Positions 17,838-27,929 of a stretch of 64,000 bases of DNA are shown here, piece after piece. Every line of letters begins with the position of its first letter. Position 1 is the first letter of the stretch. Origin of the DNA: an uncultured Rothia sp. (GTDB lineage: Bacteria > Actinomycetota > Actinomycetes > Actinomycetales > Micrococcaceae). The notes beneath the pieces were generated by a model. It saw nothing but the letters and a program-made list of their open reading frames with translations. It searched no databases and was not told the origin of the DNA. Where the stretch lies: assembly GCA_946222285.1 (NCBI GenBank), contig CAMIIP010000002.1, positions 248,001-312,000 of the forward strand, written 5' to 3'. The position numbers and the translations under genes are program-made.

Positions 17838-18869
17838 TTACCACTTAATCTCCATGAGAGCGGTATTGAGCCCGGACCCAACTCCCATACAAAGAATACG
17901 ATCGCCCTGTGAGTAATTCGGTGCCTCATGGGCCAAGGTCATAGGGAGCGCCGCAGCAGCAACATTGCCCCAGCGAGGGAAGGTCATGGGAATTTTTGTC
18001 TCATCAATCCCTACTGCTTCGATGATGGCATTGGTGTGAGAATTTGAAATCTGATGGGTGATGTAAGAATCCATCTGTGTCCAATCCCAGCCCTGACATT
18101 GGGCTTCTTCCCAGGCTTCGGCAACAAGGGTTAGACCGTGTTTCAGCAGTCCGGCGGCATCGGTATTCATGCCCTGATCCGCTTCTCCACCGATACACAG
18201 ATCGCGGTGTTCGGTGCCAGCGCGGGAAACAGACCCTAAAATTTTGTGTCCTTCAGGGTGACGATCTGAGCGGCCAAGTACGGCGGCTGCGGCACCGGAG
18301 CCCAAGGTAAGAGTAGCGAACTGGGCTAGTACTTCGTCGCGGGTGGTCGAGGACTGAGCCAGAATACGAAGCGCTGTGCGATGCCAGGGCGAAGGGTCCT
18401 CACCAGCAACAATGAGCGCATAATCGATTGCCCCCGCATCAATTATGGTGGAAGCAACGGTCATAGCATTCACAAAACCTAAACAAGCGTTAGTGATATC
18501 AAACTCCAGAGCATGGCGGGGCAGACCGAGCCGGTCATGGATGCCCACAGCAACGGCAGGTTCAAAATTATCACGGGTAACCGAAGCGTTAATCATTAGA
18601 CCGATCTGGTCTTTGGTAATACCAGCAGCAGCGATTGCTTTCTCGGCCGCTGCCACCGCGCCGTCCTCAAATGTCATATTCTCACCCCAGGAGCGTCGTT
18701 CTGAAATACCCGCCAGACGCTCCAACAAACCCTTGGGCATCCTCAACCGCTTGTAAGTATCAGCCAGCTTCTCATCGAAGTACGATGACGAAACAATCTC
18801 GGGTGGCAACTCATGCTCTATAGAGAGTAAAGAAGCATTGGAGTGGCGGATATCTGAGTTAGCAGTCAA
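17838..18869 (-). CDS. oleA: Acyl-CoA condensing enzyme OleA (thiolase superfamily)
   Basis: OleA joins two fatty acyl-CoAs head to head to a 2-alkyl-3-ketoacid, the first step of olefin synthesis. The 343-residue protein is FabH-like, with Cys129 (DITNACLGF), His272 (ITHQISN) and Asn302 (RWGNVAA). Glu103 (NFEPA) lies 26 residues before the cysteine, the same spacing as the OleA-specific Glu117-Cys143 of Xanthomonas OleA, and this separates it from FabH. The start appears to be TTG with a weak ribosome binding site. The gene is divergent from smc. Confidence 0.9.
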   Translation of the reverse strand: MTANSDIRHSNASLLSIEHELPPEIVSSSYFDEKLADTYKRLRMPKGLLERLAGISERRSWGENMTFEDGAVAAAEKAIAAAGITKDQIGLMINASVTRDNFEPAVAVGIHDRLGLPRHALEFDITNACLGFVNAMTVASTIIDAGAIDYALIVAGEDPSPWHRTALRILAQSSTTRDEVLAQFATLTLGSGAAAAVLGRSDRHPEGHKILGSVSRAGTEHRDLCIGGEADQGMNTDAAGLLKHGLTLVAEAWEEAQCQGWDWTQMDSYITHQISNSHTNAIIEAVGIDETKIPMTFPRWGNVAAAALPMTLAHEAPNYSQGDRILCMGVGSGLNTALMEIKW

Positions 18870-19112
18870 TGAAGTTTAGCTTTCGGTGGGTTTGCGATGA
18901 GCTGTTGAGGGAGATATGCGCGGTGACCCCACGCGCTCCTACGCGAAAAATAAGTCTAACGTTTAATAATAATGCTCTTCTCTGAATCTTGGCTGATTTC
19001 ACCTGTGGGGTAATATCACAAGGTCTCAAAGCGGAAGCCTCACGTGACCTAAAATAATGGGGTACCTCAGCTGAGAACCGCTCCAAATCTCACCAGCCAT
19101 AGAAGGATTCCC

Positions 19113-22100
19113 ATGCATTTGAAATCGCTTACCTTACGGGGTTTTAAATCCTTTGCTTCGACCACAGAATGCACTTTTAGCCCCGGCGTCAACGTTATTG
19201 TTGGGCCCAACGGCTCTGGTAAATCGAATATTGCTGATGCATTGTTGTGGGTGTTGGGGCAACAAGGTGCTAAATCTATGCGAGGGGCGTCGATGCAGGA
19301 CGTCGTGTTCGCGGGAACAGCGAATAAACCGGCTCTTGGCCGGGCTAAAGTGAGCCTTACTCTTGATAACACGGATTCAAGCATTGATTACCCTGCATCA
19401 GAAATAATGATTGAGCGAACCATGTATAGAGCAGGTGGTTCGGAGTATTCGCTGAACGGGGTAGTCACTCGCCTGAATGATATTCAAGATCTCTTAGCCC
19501 AGGCAGGGATCTCTCGGGGAGATCATGGGATGGTAGGGCAGGGGCGAGTCGATCAAGTACTCACAGCCACTGCTAACGAGCGTCGAGAAATTTTAGAAGA
19601 AGCTTTTGGCATTCATCGCCATAGAATCCGTGCTAATCAGAGTGAACGGAAGCTGGACTCGATGAAGCAGAACCTGCATCGACTCGAAGACCTCGAAGCT
19701 GAGTTGGCCCAGCAGATTGAGCCTTTACGTCTTCAAGCTCAGGCATCGCGAGAATCTGCTGAACTATATGACCAAATGAATACACTGCAGACAGGCCAAC
19801 TCCGTCGAGAAGCAGAGGCGATGATTCGTGAGGAAAAGAGACTTACAGAACGGCTCGAAAATACTCAAGAAAAAACTTTTCAGGCTAATGAGGCTTCTCA
19901 GAAACTCACGGTAGAACTGAGCAGGGTTGCAGAGAGCGCACAGCAACAGGAAAAAACTCGACGTACTCTCCAAGAACGGAAATTCCAGGTCCAGAGCCTC
20001 TTACAAACGACACAATCGCATCTGCGACTGGCTCAGGAAAGACAACGTACCCTCGCTACGATTCCGCCGGACACTATTGCCCAAGACCTTGAGCAAACTC
20101 AACAACAGCTCAGCGAAAAACAGAACAAACTAGAGCAACAAGAAGCGCATCTGAAAGCTACGGAAGAAACTTTAGCTAGACTCCTGCAAGAAGAGAAAGA
20201 CCTGAAACGTCTGCAACACCAAGGCGAAAAAGAACTTATCGCTGCTCAGGAAGCTGAGAGAGAATATCGTGCTGAACACGCACGCCTTCTTGCTGAATTG
20301 GCAGGGCAACGGGCACATCTTGAACGTCTTGAAAAGACTTTAGAAGAAACCACACAGCAGGAAAGCCATACAGAACAGTCTCAGAAAGAGCTGAAAATAT
20401 CGCTGGCTCAGGAGGAACAAAAAACCCAATCCCAGCTACAACACATCACCGAGCTGGAAGAAAAACTGCATGTTCAGCAAGACCAGCGCCGCCAGCTCAC
20501 TCAAGAAGTAGCAGAAACGTCTCAGCGAGTTCACCGACTCCAAAGCACCCTGAAAGCCCTACAAGCGCAAAGAGAAATTTTTCAACAGGCCTTAGAAAAT
20601 CAACAGGAAACTGAAAAAACTGCCGATTTGTTCTATCGCGCATTGACCGTACAAACTCCTTGGCAACTTGCGGTTTCGGTAGCACTTTCGCGGCTGAGTA
20701 AAGCTGTTATTAAAGATAAAACTGAAACCCCTAATCTTGAAGACATTACTTCAGCAACAGTTTTTAGGCCTCACACGAACGCACACATACCTATTCAAAA
20801 CGCCGCACAGGATCTAGCCGCCACAGATCCCACGATTTTTAGTATCGAAGACATCTCCGTACCCGCTACCGAGATAAGTCGAGAAATTTTGATTCAAGCG
20901 CTCGCCAACGTCGTCTTTACTGTCTCCAACGAACAAGCAATCTCACTTGCTCTGAAAAATCCTGGTATGTGTGTCATCGATCAGAAAGGCAATATCTTTA
21001 CCCATTACAGTGCGTTACCCCACGAAGTGACACTTACTAATCCCCTGGAACTTACCGCAAAAATCTCAGACCTTGACCAACAGATCGAAGAAGCTCAAGC
21101 TATCCTCTTACGCGAACAAGAAGTCCTCAATCACAACCAGGCATCGCTGGAACAGTGCCGTAGCCGAGAAAAAACTATAGCTCAACATCTGGGTAAAGCC
21201 TCTGCAGAACTTACCGATACACAATCTGCCCTAGCCGTTGCTCAGGCACAGTGGAAAGATCGCAAGGCAGCTAAAATACGAGTTCAAGAACTCATTCATA
21301 CCCATCAGAAAAACCTTCAGCAATCTCAGGAAAAATGGCAGAAGATCCAGCAAGAACTGAGCACCCTCGACTCTCAGCGAGAGAAAGAAAAACAACCTGA
21401 GCTAGCTGAGTCAGTAGCGGCGGCAAATCAGAGCCTACAGGAGGTTCGGATACAACTGGCAACGCACACCAAAATAGCTGAACACGCACGCCAAACCTTC
21501 GAGACTTCTCGTGACGAACTGGAAAAACTGGCAGATCGCACTGCAGCGATGAAAAATTCTCTACTTCATGCTCGCCACCAAGCAGAAGCTCGCCACCGGC
21601 TGAATCAGAAACTTCAGCACATTCATCACAAATGTGAGCTATTGATTCAGACTCTACAAGCTGAACTAACGCAGAATGACCAAGAAACTTCTGCCGTAAA
21701 AGAAGAACAACAGAACCTGCTCCAAGAGCAAGAGAGCCTGGAGCAGAAACGTCAGAAGGCTCAGGAACATCAGCAAGAGCAACAGAAAATATACGATGCT
21801 CTCCTTCAAGAAAATCTGCTGAATCAGGTTCACCGCCAAAACCTAGAGCAAAAAATCCAGCAACAGGTAGCGCTGAGCTGGGAAGAACTTATGGCAAGAG
21901 AACCGTTGGAGATATCGGACCAGGAAATTCAGCAGCAACTGCTACAGCTACAAGAGAGCCTCAACGCTCTGGGTAGAGTCAATCCCTTGGCCGTTGAAGA
22001 GTGCGAAGCGCTGGAAGAAAGACACCGCTACCTGATCGAGCAGATTAACGATTTGAAGAAATCCCGGGCAGATGTGCGTTCGCTCATCAAGAGTCTTCAT

Positions 22101-22577
22101 AGCCGTATGAAAGAACAGTTCGTCCAGTCATTCTCTCATGCCGCGAGCGCATTTGAGAGAATTTTTGCGGATCTTTTTGACGGGGGAGAGGGAAAGCTGA
22201 TCCTGACCGATCCTCAGGACGTTCTCTCCAGCGGCGTGGAGATTCAGGCTCGCCCTTCCGGTAAAAAAGTCAAGCGTCTTTCGCTGCTATCTGGCGGTGA
22301 GAGAACCTTGACTTCGCTGGCTTTTCTGGCGGCGCTCTTTAGCGTTCGTCCTGCGCCTTTTTATGTTCTCGACGAAGTAGAAGCAGCACTTGACGATAGA
22401 AATCTTGCTCGAGTACACTGCCTATTTGATCAGCTTTCATCAGAGAGTCAGCTTCTCATCATTACTCATAAGCCTCGCACGGTTGAGCTGGCTGAAACAC
22501 TCGTGGGTATTTCGATGCAGGACGGCGTTAGCTTTGTTCTATCGCAGAACGCTGAGTATATTCGTTCTCAGCTATAG
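19113..22577 (+). CDS. smc: Chromosome segregation protein SMC
   Basis: SMC dimers form the ring of bacterial condensin with ScpA and ScpB. The 1154-residue protein has Walker A GPNGSGKS at residues 31-38, long Gln/Glu-rich coiled coils on both sides of a central hinge (about 500-650), and the C-terminal signature LLSGGERTL followed by Walker B YVLDEVEAALDD. The hinge has the actinobacterial TPWQLAVSVALSRLSKAV segment but lacks the usual glycine-rich GG pair near its end. A GAAGGA ribosome binding site precedes the ATG. It is followed at some distance by ftsY and ffh, as in related genomes. Confidence 0.96.
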   Translation: MHLKSLTLRGFKSFASTTECTFSPGVNVIVGPNGSGKSNIADALLWVLGQQGAKSMRGASMQDVVFAGTANKPALGRAKVSLTLDNTDSSIDYPASEIMIERTMYRAGGSEYSLNGVVTRLNDIQDLLAQAGISRGDHGMVGQGRVDQVLTATANERREILEEAFGIHRHRIRANQSERKLDSMKQNLHRLEDLEAELAQQIEPLRLQAQASRESAELYDQMNTLQTGQLRREAEAMIREEKRLTERLENTQEKTFQANEASQKLTVELSRVAESAQQQEKTRRTLQERKFQVQSLLQTTQSHLRLAQERQRTLATIPPDTIAQDLEQTQQQLSEKQNKLEQQEAHLKATEETLARLLQEEKDLKRLQHQGEKELIAAQEAEREYRAEHARLLAELAGQRAHLERLEKTLEETTQQESHTEQSQKELKISLAQEEQKTQSQLQHITELEEKLHVQQDQRRQLTQEVAETSQRVHRLQSTLKALQAQREIFQQALENQQETEKTADLFYRALTVQTPWQLAVSVALSRLSKAVIKDKTETPNLEDITSATVFRPHTNAHIPIQNAAQDLAATDPTIFSIEDISVPATEISREILIQALANVVFTVSNEQAISLALKNPGMCVIDQKGNIFTHYSALPHEVTLTNPLELTAKISDLDQQIEEAQAILLREQEVLNHNQASLEQCRSREKTIAQHLGKASAELTDTQSALAVAQAQWKDRKAAKIRVQELIHTHQKNLQQSQEKWQKIQQELSTLDSQREKEKQPELAESVAAANQSLQEVRIQLATHTKIAEHARQTFETSRDELEKLADRTAAMKNSLLHARHQAEARHRLNQKLQHIHHKCELLIQTLQAELTQNDQETSAVKEEQQNLLQEQESLEQKRQKAQEHQQEQQKIYDALLQENLLNQVHRQNLEQKIQQQVALSWEELMAREPLEISDQEIQQQLLQLQESLNALGRVNPLAVEECEALEERHRYLIEQINDLKKSRADVRSLIKSLHSRMKEQFVQSFSHAASAFERIFADLFDGGEGKLILTDPQDVLSSGVEIQARPSGKKVKRLSLLSGGERTLTSLAFLAALFSVRPAPFYVLDEVEAALDDRNLARVHCLFDQLSSESQLLIITHKPRTVELAETLVGISMQDGVSFVLSQNAEYIRSQL

Positions 22578-22608
22578 GGCAGAATAATCTGAGAAGGGTA
22601 GTCTTGGA

Positions 22609-23967
22609 TCAGCGACCTGTATAATCGTCATCTGCCAAGGTCTGCGGAAAACGTGGTTTCCGTCCGGGAAGCCAGGAGAATACGCACAGCAGCATGAGCG
22701 CACCAGAAAGTGCGAAGGCCGGACCGAAACCCCAACGGTCTGCTATAAAACCTGCTAGAAGAGGGCCGATAATTTGACCAAGGTCTGCCATCATCTGGAA
22801 AGTTGAAAGAACTGTACCGCCAGCACGGGAGCTTCCAATAACGTCTGCGACTGAGGCTTGCAAAGAGGGACCCATGAGTCCTGTTCCCACGCCCGTTAGA
22901 GCAGAGAATACACAAAAAAGTACGGGACTGGGGGCATAACCTACAGCTACGGTAGCGATTCCTGCGACGATTAGACCGCTGAAGATGAGCACGCGTCGGC
23001 CCATCCGATCAGAGATTGATCCTGAAATGTTTTGTGTGATGGCATTTCCTGCGGCGTAAAGAGCTAGAGCTACCCCGGCTAGCACGGTACCGCCGGCACC
23101 AGCGTTGTAATTCTCACCTTCGTGATACTGCACTAACAAGGCGACTGCTGCTAGAGGCATGAGCGATACTCGGATTCCTAACGCGGCCCAGCCCACCGCA
23201 AAATGAGTGCTTAAAGCAGCCCGATAGTTCTCAAAGCTCCAGGCATCACGAAAGGTTAGTTCGGGGCGACGCGATGTAGCTCCTGCCGTTTTTACTTCGG
23301 CATCTTTGAGATAAATGAAGACGACTCCGCAGGCAATGAGTAGGGCAACGGCGTAAATAATAAAGGGCAGACGCATACCGAGACCGGCCATGAGAACTCC
23401 TGCTACCGGTCCAAGAATATTGCCCAACAAGAAAGCGGTGGCATAGTAGCCAGAGATTCGCCCGCGCAGAGACTGCGGCGCGAAACGAACAATGAGACCC
23501 ATCGCCGAGACAGTGAACATAACAGATCCCACTCCGCCAATGGCGCGAAAGAGCAAGAGCGAAGAGAAGTCCCAGGAAAAGGCAACGCCTAGGGAGGAGA
23601 GGGCAACAATGAGTAATCCTGCCACATAGGTGGGGCGCTCACCGAACCGGGAAATGATCTTTCCCGAAGCTGGCGCGAAGACTAAACGCATGACAGCGAA
23701 CATGCTTACGATGAAGGCAGCGCCCATGGCACCGACATCAAAGCTTGCGGCAAAGCGGGGTAGAGCCGGTGCGATTAATCCGAAACCCAATGCAATCACA
23801 AAAGCGGCGATAATGAGAATCCGCAGCTGGGTAGGGACGCTCGGCTTCTCCTGAGAAGAGATGTTTTCTCTGGAGATATCAGCTAGCTGCTCGGCATTGT
23901 GCGCGGTGGGTCCTATCAGAGGCAACTCACCGGTGTGTGGAGGTAGCTGGGATTCATTCTGTGCCAT
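22609..23967 (-). CDS. Major facilitator superfamily transporter
   Basis: A 452-residue integral membrane protein with about 12 hydrophobic segments. An MFS motif A-like loop occurs between segments 2 and 3 (GKIISRFGERPTYVAG) and again in the second half (GSISDRMGRRVLIFSG). The pattern is that of a drug-efflux type (DHA1) permease, but the substrate cannot be read from sequence. The N-terminal ~45 residues are cytoplasmic. The ATG at 23967 is preferred to a TTG 9 bases upstream. It sits between smc and ftsY and converges on smc. Confidence 0.85.
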   Translation of the reverse strand: MAQNESQLPPHTGELPLIGPTAHNAEQLADISRENISSQEKPSVPTQLRILIIAAFVIALGFGLIAPALPRFAASFDVGAMGAAFIVSMFAVMRLVFAPASGKIISRFGERPTYVAGLLIVALSSLGVAFSWDFSSLLLFRAIGGVGSVMFTVSAMGLIVRFAPQSLRGRISGYYATAFLLGNILGPVAGVLMAGLGMRLPFIIYAVALLIACGVVFIYLKDAEVKTAGATSRRPELTFRDAWSFENYRAALSTHFAVGWAALGIRVSLMPLAAVALLVQYHEGENYNAGAGGTVLAGVALALYAAGNAITQNISGSISDRMGRRVLIFSGLIVAGIATVAVGYAPSPVLFCVFSALTGVGTGLMGPSLQASVADVIGSSRAGGTVLSTFQMMADLGQIIGPLLAGFIADRWGFGPAFALSGALMLLCVFSWLPGRKPRFPQTLADDDYTGR

Positions 23968-24048
23968 AGAGAGCAATTCTAGCCTTCTTACCCCGAGACT
24001 GTGCCTTAAACCTTAGGCTTGAAACAGCGGTTATGAGAAGCTAGAGAG

Positions 24049-25146
24049 GTGAATGATTCCCTGACTCTAATTTTGTATATCGTGCTGGGGGTGCTTATCC
24101 TCGGCGGCGTGCTAGCGGTTTTGCTTCGCGGTCCTAAAGCGCCCAAAGAAGGCTATGAAAGTACCCGCGACTCAGATGATCCTGAATCTTCTGAAACATC
24201 GGTTACTACCGTGGAGCGTCCTCCCTCTGCTACAGGGCGGCTGGTTCGGTTGCGTGAGCGTCTTTCCCGTTCCAATAATTTTCTTGGAAAGGGCCTATTG
24301 GCTCTACTATCTCGCGACAAGCTAGATCAAGATGCTTGGGACGAAATTGAAGAAACTCTGCTCATGGCAGATCTTGGTTCAGGTCCCTCGGAACGACTTG
24401 TCGCAGCTCTTCAGCAGCGCGTGCGGGTGGAGGGCACAGATAATCCTGCGCACGTGAAACAAATGCTCCATGAAGAACTGCTGGCAATCGTTGGTCCTGA
24501 TACCGACCGCTCTCTGAAACTGGAGGGCGAGGGCGACCAACCCGGCGTCGTCCTGGTGGTAGGTGTCAACGGCGTAGGCAAAACTACGACCGTGGGCAAA
24601 TTGGCTCGTGTCATGGTAGCCAAAGACCAAAAACTTTTGCTTGGTGCCGCCGATACCTTTCGTGCAGCTGCCGCCGATCAGCTTCAAACCTGGGGCGATC
24701 GGGTAGGAGTGCAGACCGTACGTTCGGAGAAGGACGGCGCAGATCCGGCTTCGATAGCCTTTGAAGCTATCAAAGAGGGTAAAGCCCAGCAGGTTGATAC
24801 GGTCATGATTGATACTGCCGGACGTTTGCAGAACAAAGCTGGTCTGATGGATCAGCTCGGTAAAATCAAGCGCGTGGTAGAAAAAGAAGCGCCGGTTACT
24901 GAAGTGTTGCTCGTGATTGACGCAACCACCGGTCAGAACGGCATGATTCAAGCTAAGGTCTTCGCCGAAGTTGTGAACATCACCGGCATCGTTCTGACTA
25001 AACTAGACGGCTCCGCTAAGGGCGGTATCGTCGTCGCTATCCAGGAAGAGCTGGGAGTGCCCGTCAAGCTGATTGGCTTAGGCGAGGGCCCGGACGACTT
25101 GGCGCCGTTTGACGCCAAGGGATTTGTAGACGCGATACTGGACTAA
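24049..25146 (+). CDS. ftsY: Signal recognition particle receptor FtsY
   Basis: FtsY receives ribosome-SRP complexes at the membrane. The 365-residue GTPase has an N-terminal hydrophobic segment (LTLILYIVLGVLILGGVLAV) and a short acidic linker. The NG domain follows, with the P-loop GVNGVGKTTTVGKLA, DTFRAAAADQL, DTAGRLQNKAGLM, DATTGQNG and LTKLDGSAKGG. The start is GTG at 24049 behind AGAGAG. A terminator hairpin follows it. Confidence 0.96.
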   Translation: MNDSLTLILYIVLGVLILGGVLAVLLRGPKAPKEGYESTRDSDDPESSETSVTTVERPPSATGRLVRLRERLSRSNNFLGKGLLALLSRDKLDQDAWDEIEETLLMADLGSGPSERLVAALQQRVRVEGTDNPAHVKQMLHEELLAIVGPDTDRSLKLEGEGDQPGVVLVVGVNGVGKTTTVGKLARVMVAKDQKLLLGAADTFRAAAADQLQTWGDRVGVQTVRSEKDGADPASIAFEAIKEGKAQQVDTVMIDTAGRLQNKAGLMDQLGKIKRVVEKEAPVTEVLLVIDATTGQNGMIQAKVFAEVVNITGIVLTKLDGSAKGGIVVAIQEELGVPVKLIGLGEGPDDLAPFDAKGFVDAILD

Positions 25147-25167
25147 TCAAACAGATATATCCTCTGA

Positions 25168-25208
25168 GAAGGAGCGAGGCCTTGGTTGCCTCGCTCCTTC
25201 AGCGTTTT
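25168..25208 (+). terminator. Terminator after ftsY
   Basis: A 13-bp perfect stem (25168-25180 with 25188-25200; GAAGGAGCGAGGC paired with GCCTCGCTCCTTC) with a 7-base loop is followed by AGCGTTTTATTCG. Confidence 0.8.
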
Positions 25209-25228
25209 ATTCGTTTAGACTAGACCCC

Positions 25229-26056
25229 ATGAAACTTATCTCCTGGAACATTGATTCATTGAACGCTGCTTTAGTGAGCGACTCAGCGCGTGCTGTTCTC
25301 TCCCGCGATGTACTCACCACACTCTCCGAGCACGCCCCCGATGTTTTGGCACTACAGGAGACTAAACTTTCTAGCAAAGGCCCCACCAAAAAACACCTGG
25401 AAATTCTTGAAAAATATTTCCCCGGTTATACAATTCATTGGATCTCCTCAGATGAACCAGCCCGTAAGGGCTATGCCGGGACCATGTTCTTAGTCAAAGA
25501 GGGGCTTGAACCTCAGGTTACTTTCCCCCGTATCGAAAGCCCTACAACGATGGATTCCGAAGGGCGTATGATTACCCTGGAATTCGAAAACTGCTACGTG
25601 ACCCAGGTATACACACCCAACGCGTCCGATGGGCTTAAAAGACTTGCCGACCGTCAGCTGTGGGATCGATGCTACGCTAACTACCTTGCTCGCCTAGACA
25701 CAATCAAACCGGTTCTTGCCACCGGCGACTTCAACGTAGCCCACACCGAAATTGACCTAGCTAACCCCAAATCCAACGTGCGCTCGCCCGGTTTTACCCA
25801 GGAAGAACGAGACGGGTTCACCCACCTACTCAGTCGAGGATTTACCGATACCTTCCGGCACCTCCACGGAAATGTTACCGGCGCATACACCTGGTGGGCA
25901 CAACGATCCAAAACTTCAAAAATTAACAATTCTGGCTGGCGCATCGACTACTGGCTAGTCTCCAATCGCGTAGCAGATCAGGTGACCACTTCCACGATGA
26001 TTGATTCGGGGCCCCGGCAGGATCACACCCCCATTCTGCTAGAAATTGACCTCTAA
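25229..26056 (+). CDS. xth: Exodeoxyribonuclease III / AP endonuclease
   Basis: This 275-residue enzyme cleaves DNA at abasic sites and trims 3' ends in base excision repair. It has the EEP-fold motifs in order: ISWNIDSLNA, LQETKL with the metal-binding Glu44, GDFNVAHTEIDLANP, WRIDYWLVS and the C-terminal DHTPILLEI with the catalytic His. The ATG follows the ftsY terminator by about 20 bases, so its promoter must lie in or near that hairpin. Confidence 0.93.
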   Translation: MKLISWNIDSLNAALVSDSARAVLSRDVLTTLSEHAPDVLALQETKLSSKGPTKKHLEILEKYFPGYTIHWISSDEPARKGYAGTMFLVKEGLEPQVTFPRIESPTTMDSEGRMITLEFENCYVTQVYTPNASDGLKRLADRQLWDRCYANYLARLDTIKPVLATGDFNVAHTEIDLANPKSNVRSPGFTQEERDGFTHLLSRGFTDTFRHLHGNVTGAYTWWAQRSKTSKINNSGWRIDYWLVSNRVADQVTTSTMIDSGPRQDHTPILLEIDL

Positions 26057-26176
26057 ATCTTCAGCTAAATTGCTTCACAGCGAACACCCCACGCTCTGAA
26101 GATAAGATACGTTATTCTTAGATGTGATAAAAGTGGGAGAGACCCACATCAACCCGACGAAAGTAGTCAACGGCTC

Positions 26177-27760
26177 GTGTTCAATTCACTCTCAGATCGC
26201 CTAGCAAATACCTTCAAAAATTTGCGCGGAAAAGGTCGTCTCACCGAGGCGGATATTGACGCAACGGTTCGCGAGATTCGTCGTGCTCTTCTTGACGCCG
26301 ACGTGGCGGTTCCCGTAGTCCGAGAATTTACTGCCAGCGTCAAAGAACGAGCTTTGGGGCAAGAGGTCTCCGAGGCTCTGAACCCCAGCCAGCAAATCGT
26401 CAAAATCGTCAACGAAGAACTCAAAGGAATTCTTGGCGGCGAGACTCGACGCATTAACATGGCAAAAACCGGTCCCACCATCATTATGCTGGCGGGTCTG
26501 CAAGGTGCCGGCAAAACTACTCTCGCTGGCAAACTTTCCTACTGGCTCAAGAGCCAGGGACACACGCCCATGTTGGTCGCCTCTGACCTTCAACGCCCCA
26601 ATGCCGTCAATCAGCTTAAGGTCGTTGGTGAGCGTGCCGGCGTGCCCGTCTTCGCGCCCCACCCCGGCGTGACCTCCGAATTTGATACCCCTACCGGCAA
26701 TCCCGTACAGGTAGCTCAGGACGGCGTCAACGAAGCCCGTGCCAAATTACACGATGTAGTGATAGTCGATACCGCCGGTCGCCTCGGCGTCGATGCCGAA
26801 CTCATGCAGCAGGCTCGTGATATTCGCAATGCTATTGAACCTAACGAAGTTCTCTTCGTTATCGATGCGATGATCGGTCAGGACGCCGTCAATACTGCGC
26901 TGGCTTTCAACGAGGGCGTAGATTTCACCGGCGTCGTTCTATCTAAGCTAGACGGCGATGCACGTGGCGGTGCGGCGCTCTCGGTCGCTTCGGTGACTGG
27001 CAAACCCATCATGTTTGCCTCTACCGGTGAAGGTGTCAAAGATTTTGAGCAATTCCACCCGGATCGTATGGCTTCTCGAATCCTTGACATGGGCGATGTT
27101 CTCACCCTGATTGAGCAGGCAGAGGCTAGCTGGGATAAGTCTGAAGCCGATCGCATGGCACAAAAGTTCATGGATCGTGAAGACTTCACCTTTGATGACT
27201 TCCTCGCCCAGATGCAGCAGATTCGCAAAATGGGATCCATGAAGAAGCTCTTGATGATGATGCCCGGCGCGGCTCAAATTCGCCAGCAACTTGAAAACTT
27301 TGACGATAAAGAAATTGATCGTGTTGAAGCAATCGTACGATCCATGACTCCTCATGAACGCGTTGCGCCCAAAATTATTAACGGATCTCGTCGTGCCCGT
27401 ATTGCTAAGGGCTCGGGCGTCACGGTATCGGAAGTTAATCAGCTCATGGAGCGTTTTGCCCAAGCACAAAAGATGATGAAGAAGATGGCCTCCGGCAATA
27501 TGGCTGGGATGCCCGGTGGTATGCAGATGCCGGGGATGGCAGCTGCCGGCGGTGCCAAAAAGAAAGCCAAAGGCAAAGCTAAGAACAATAAAAAGGGTCG
27601 ATCCGGCAATCCTGCCAAGCGTGCACAGGAAATCAATGCAGCTGCACAAAAGAAAGCTACTTCAGGATCATCTTTTGGGCAGCAGAACAATCAGGGCTTC
27701 AACATGGATGATATGAATCTGCCCAAGGGCTTCGAAAAATTTCTGGGCGGAGATAAGTAG
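26177..27760 (+). CDS. ffh: Signal recognition particle protein Ffh
   Basis: Ffh binds signal sequences and 4.5S RNA and delivers nascent membrane proteins to FtsY. The 527-residue protein has the NG GTPase domain (GLQGAGKTTLAGKL, DLQRPNAVNQL, DTAGRLGVDAELM, SKLDGDARGG). A Met-rich M domain follows, with the RNA-binding SRRARIAKGSG region and a Met/Gly/Lys-rich tail. The start is GTG. The SRP RNA gene was not found in this window. Confidence 0.96.
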   Translation: MFNSLSDRLANTFKNLRGKGRLTEADIDATVREIRRALLDADVAVPVVREFTASVKERALGQEVSEALNPSQQIVKIVNEELKGILGGETRRINMAKTGPTIIMLAGLQGAGKTTLAGKLSYWLKSQGHTPMLVASDLQRPNAVNQLKVVGERAGVPVFAPHPGVTSEFDTPTGNPVQVAQDGVNEARAKLHDVVIVDTAGRLGVDAELMQQARDIRNAIEPNEVLFVIDAMIGQDAVNTALAFNEGVDFTGVVLSKLDGDARGGAALSVASVTGKPIMFASTGEGVKDFEQFHPDRMASRILDMGDVLTLIEQAEASWDKSEADRMAQKFMDREDFTFDDFLAQMQQIRKMGSMKKLLMMMPGAAQIRQQLENFDDKEIDRVEAIVRSMTPHERVAPKIINGSRRARIAKGSGVTVSEVNQLMERFAQAQKMMKKMASGNMAGMPGGMQMPGMAAAGGAKKKAKGKAKNNKKGRSGNPAKRAQEINAAAQKKATSGSSFGQQNNQGFNMDDMNLPKGFEKFLGGDK

Positions 27761-27780
27761 ATCCACAATATAGCAAGTGA

Positions 27781-27816
27781 CGCTCCGCAACATGATCTGT
27801 TAGCGGAGCGTTTTGT
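27781..27816 (+). terminator. Terminator after ffh
   Basis: Stem CGCTCCGC (27781-27788) with GCGGAGCG (27803-27810), with ACA/TGT pairing inside the loop, is followed by TTTTG. Confidence 0.75.
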
Positions 27817-27929
27817 TGCTTAGCTAAATTGCGCTGAGAGTGCAAAGCCTACAAAATACCTGCGGTGCGATTAAAAATTTATTAGTCTGGAGCTGGAAGC
27901 TTTAGGCACCATGAAAGGCTAGGCGCATA

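Noticed and set aside
17838..18869. A second FabH for fatty acid initiation
   Set aside because: The Glu103-Cys129 spacing and the ole neighbours match OleA; a true fabH lies in the fab operon at 43318-44343.
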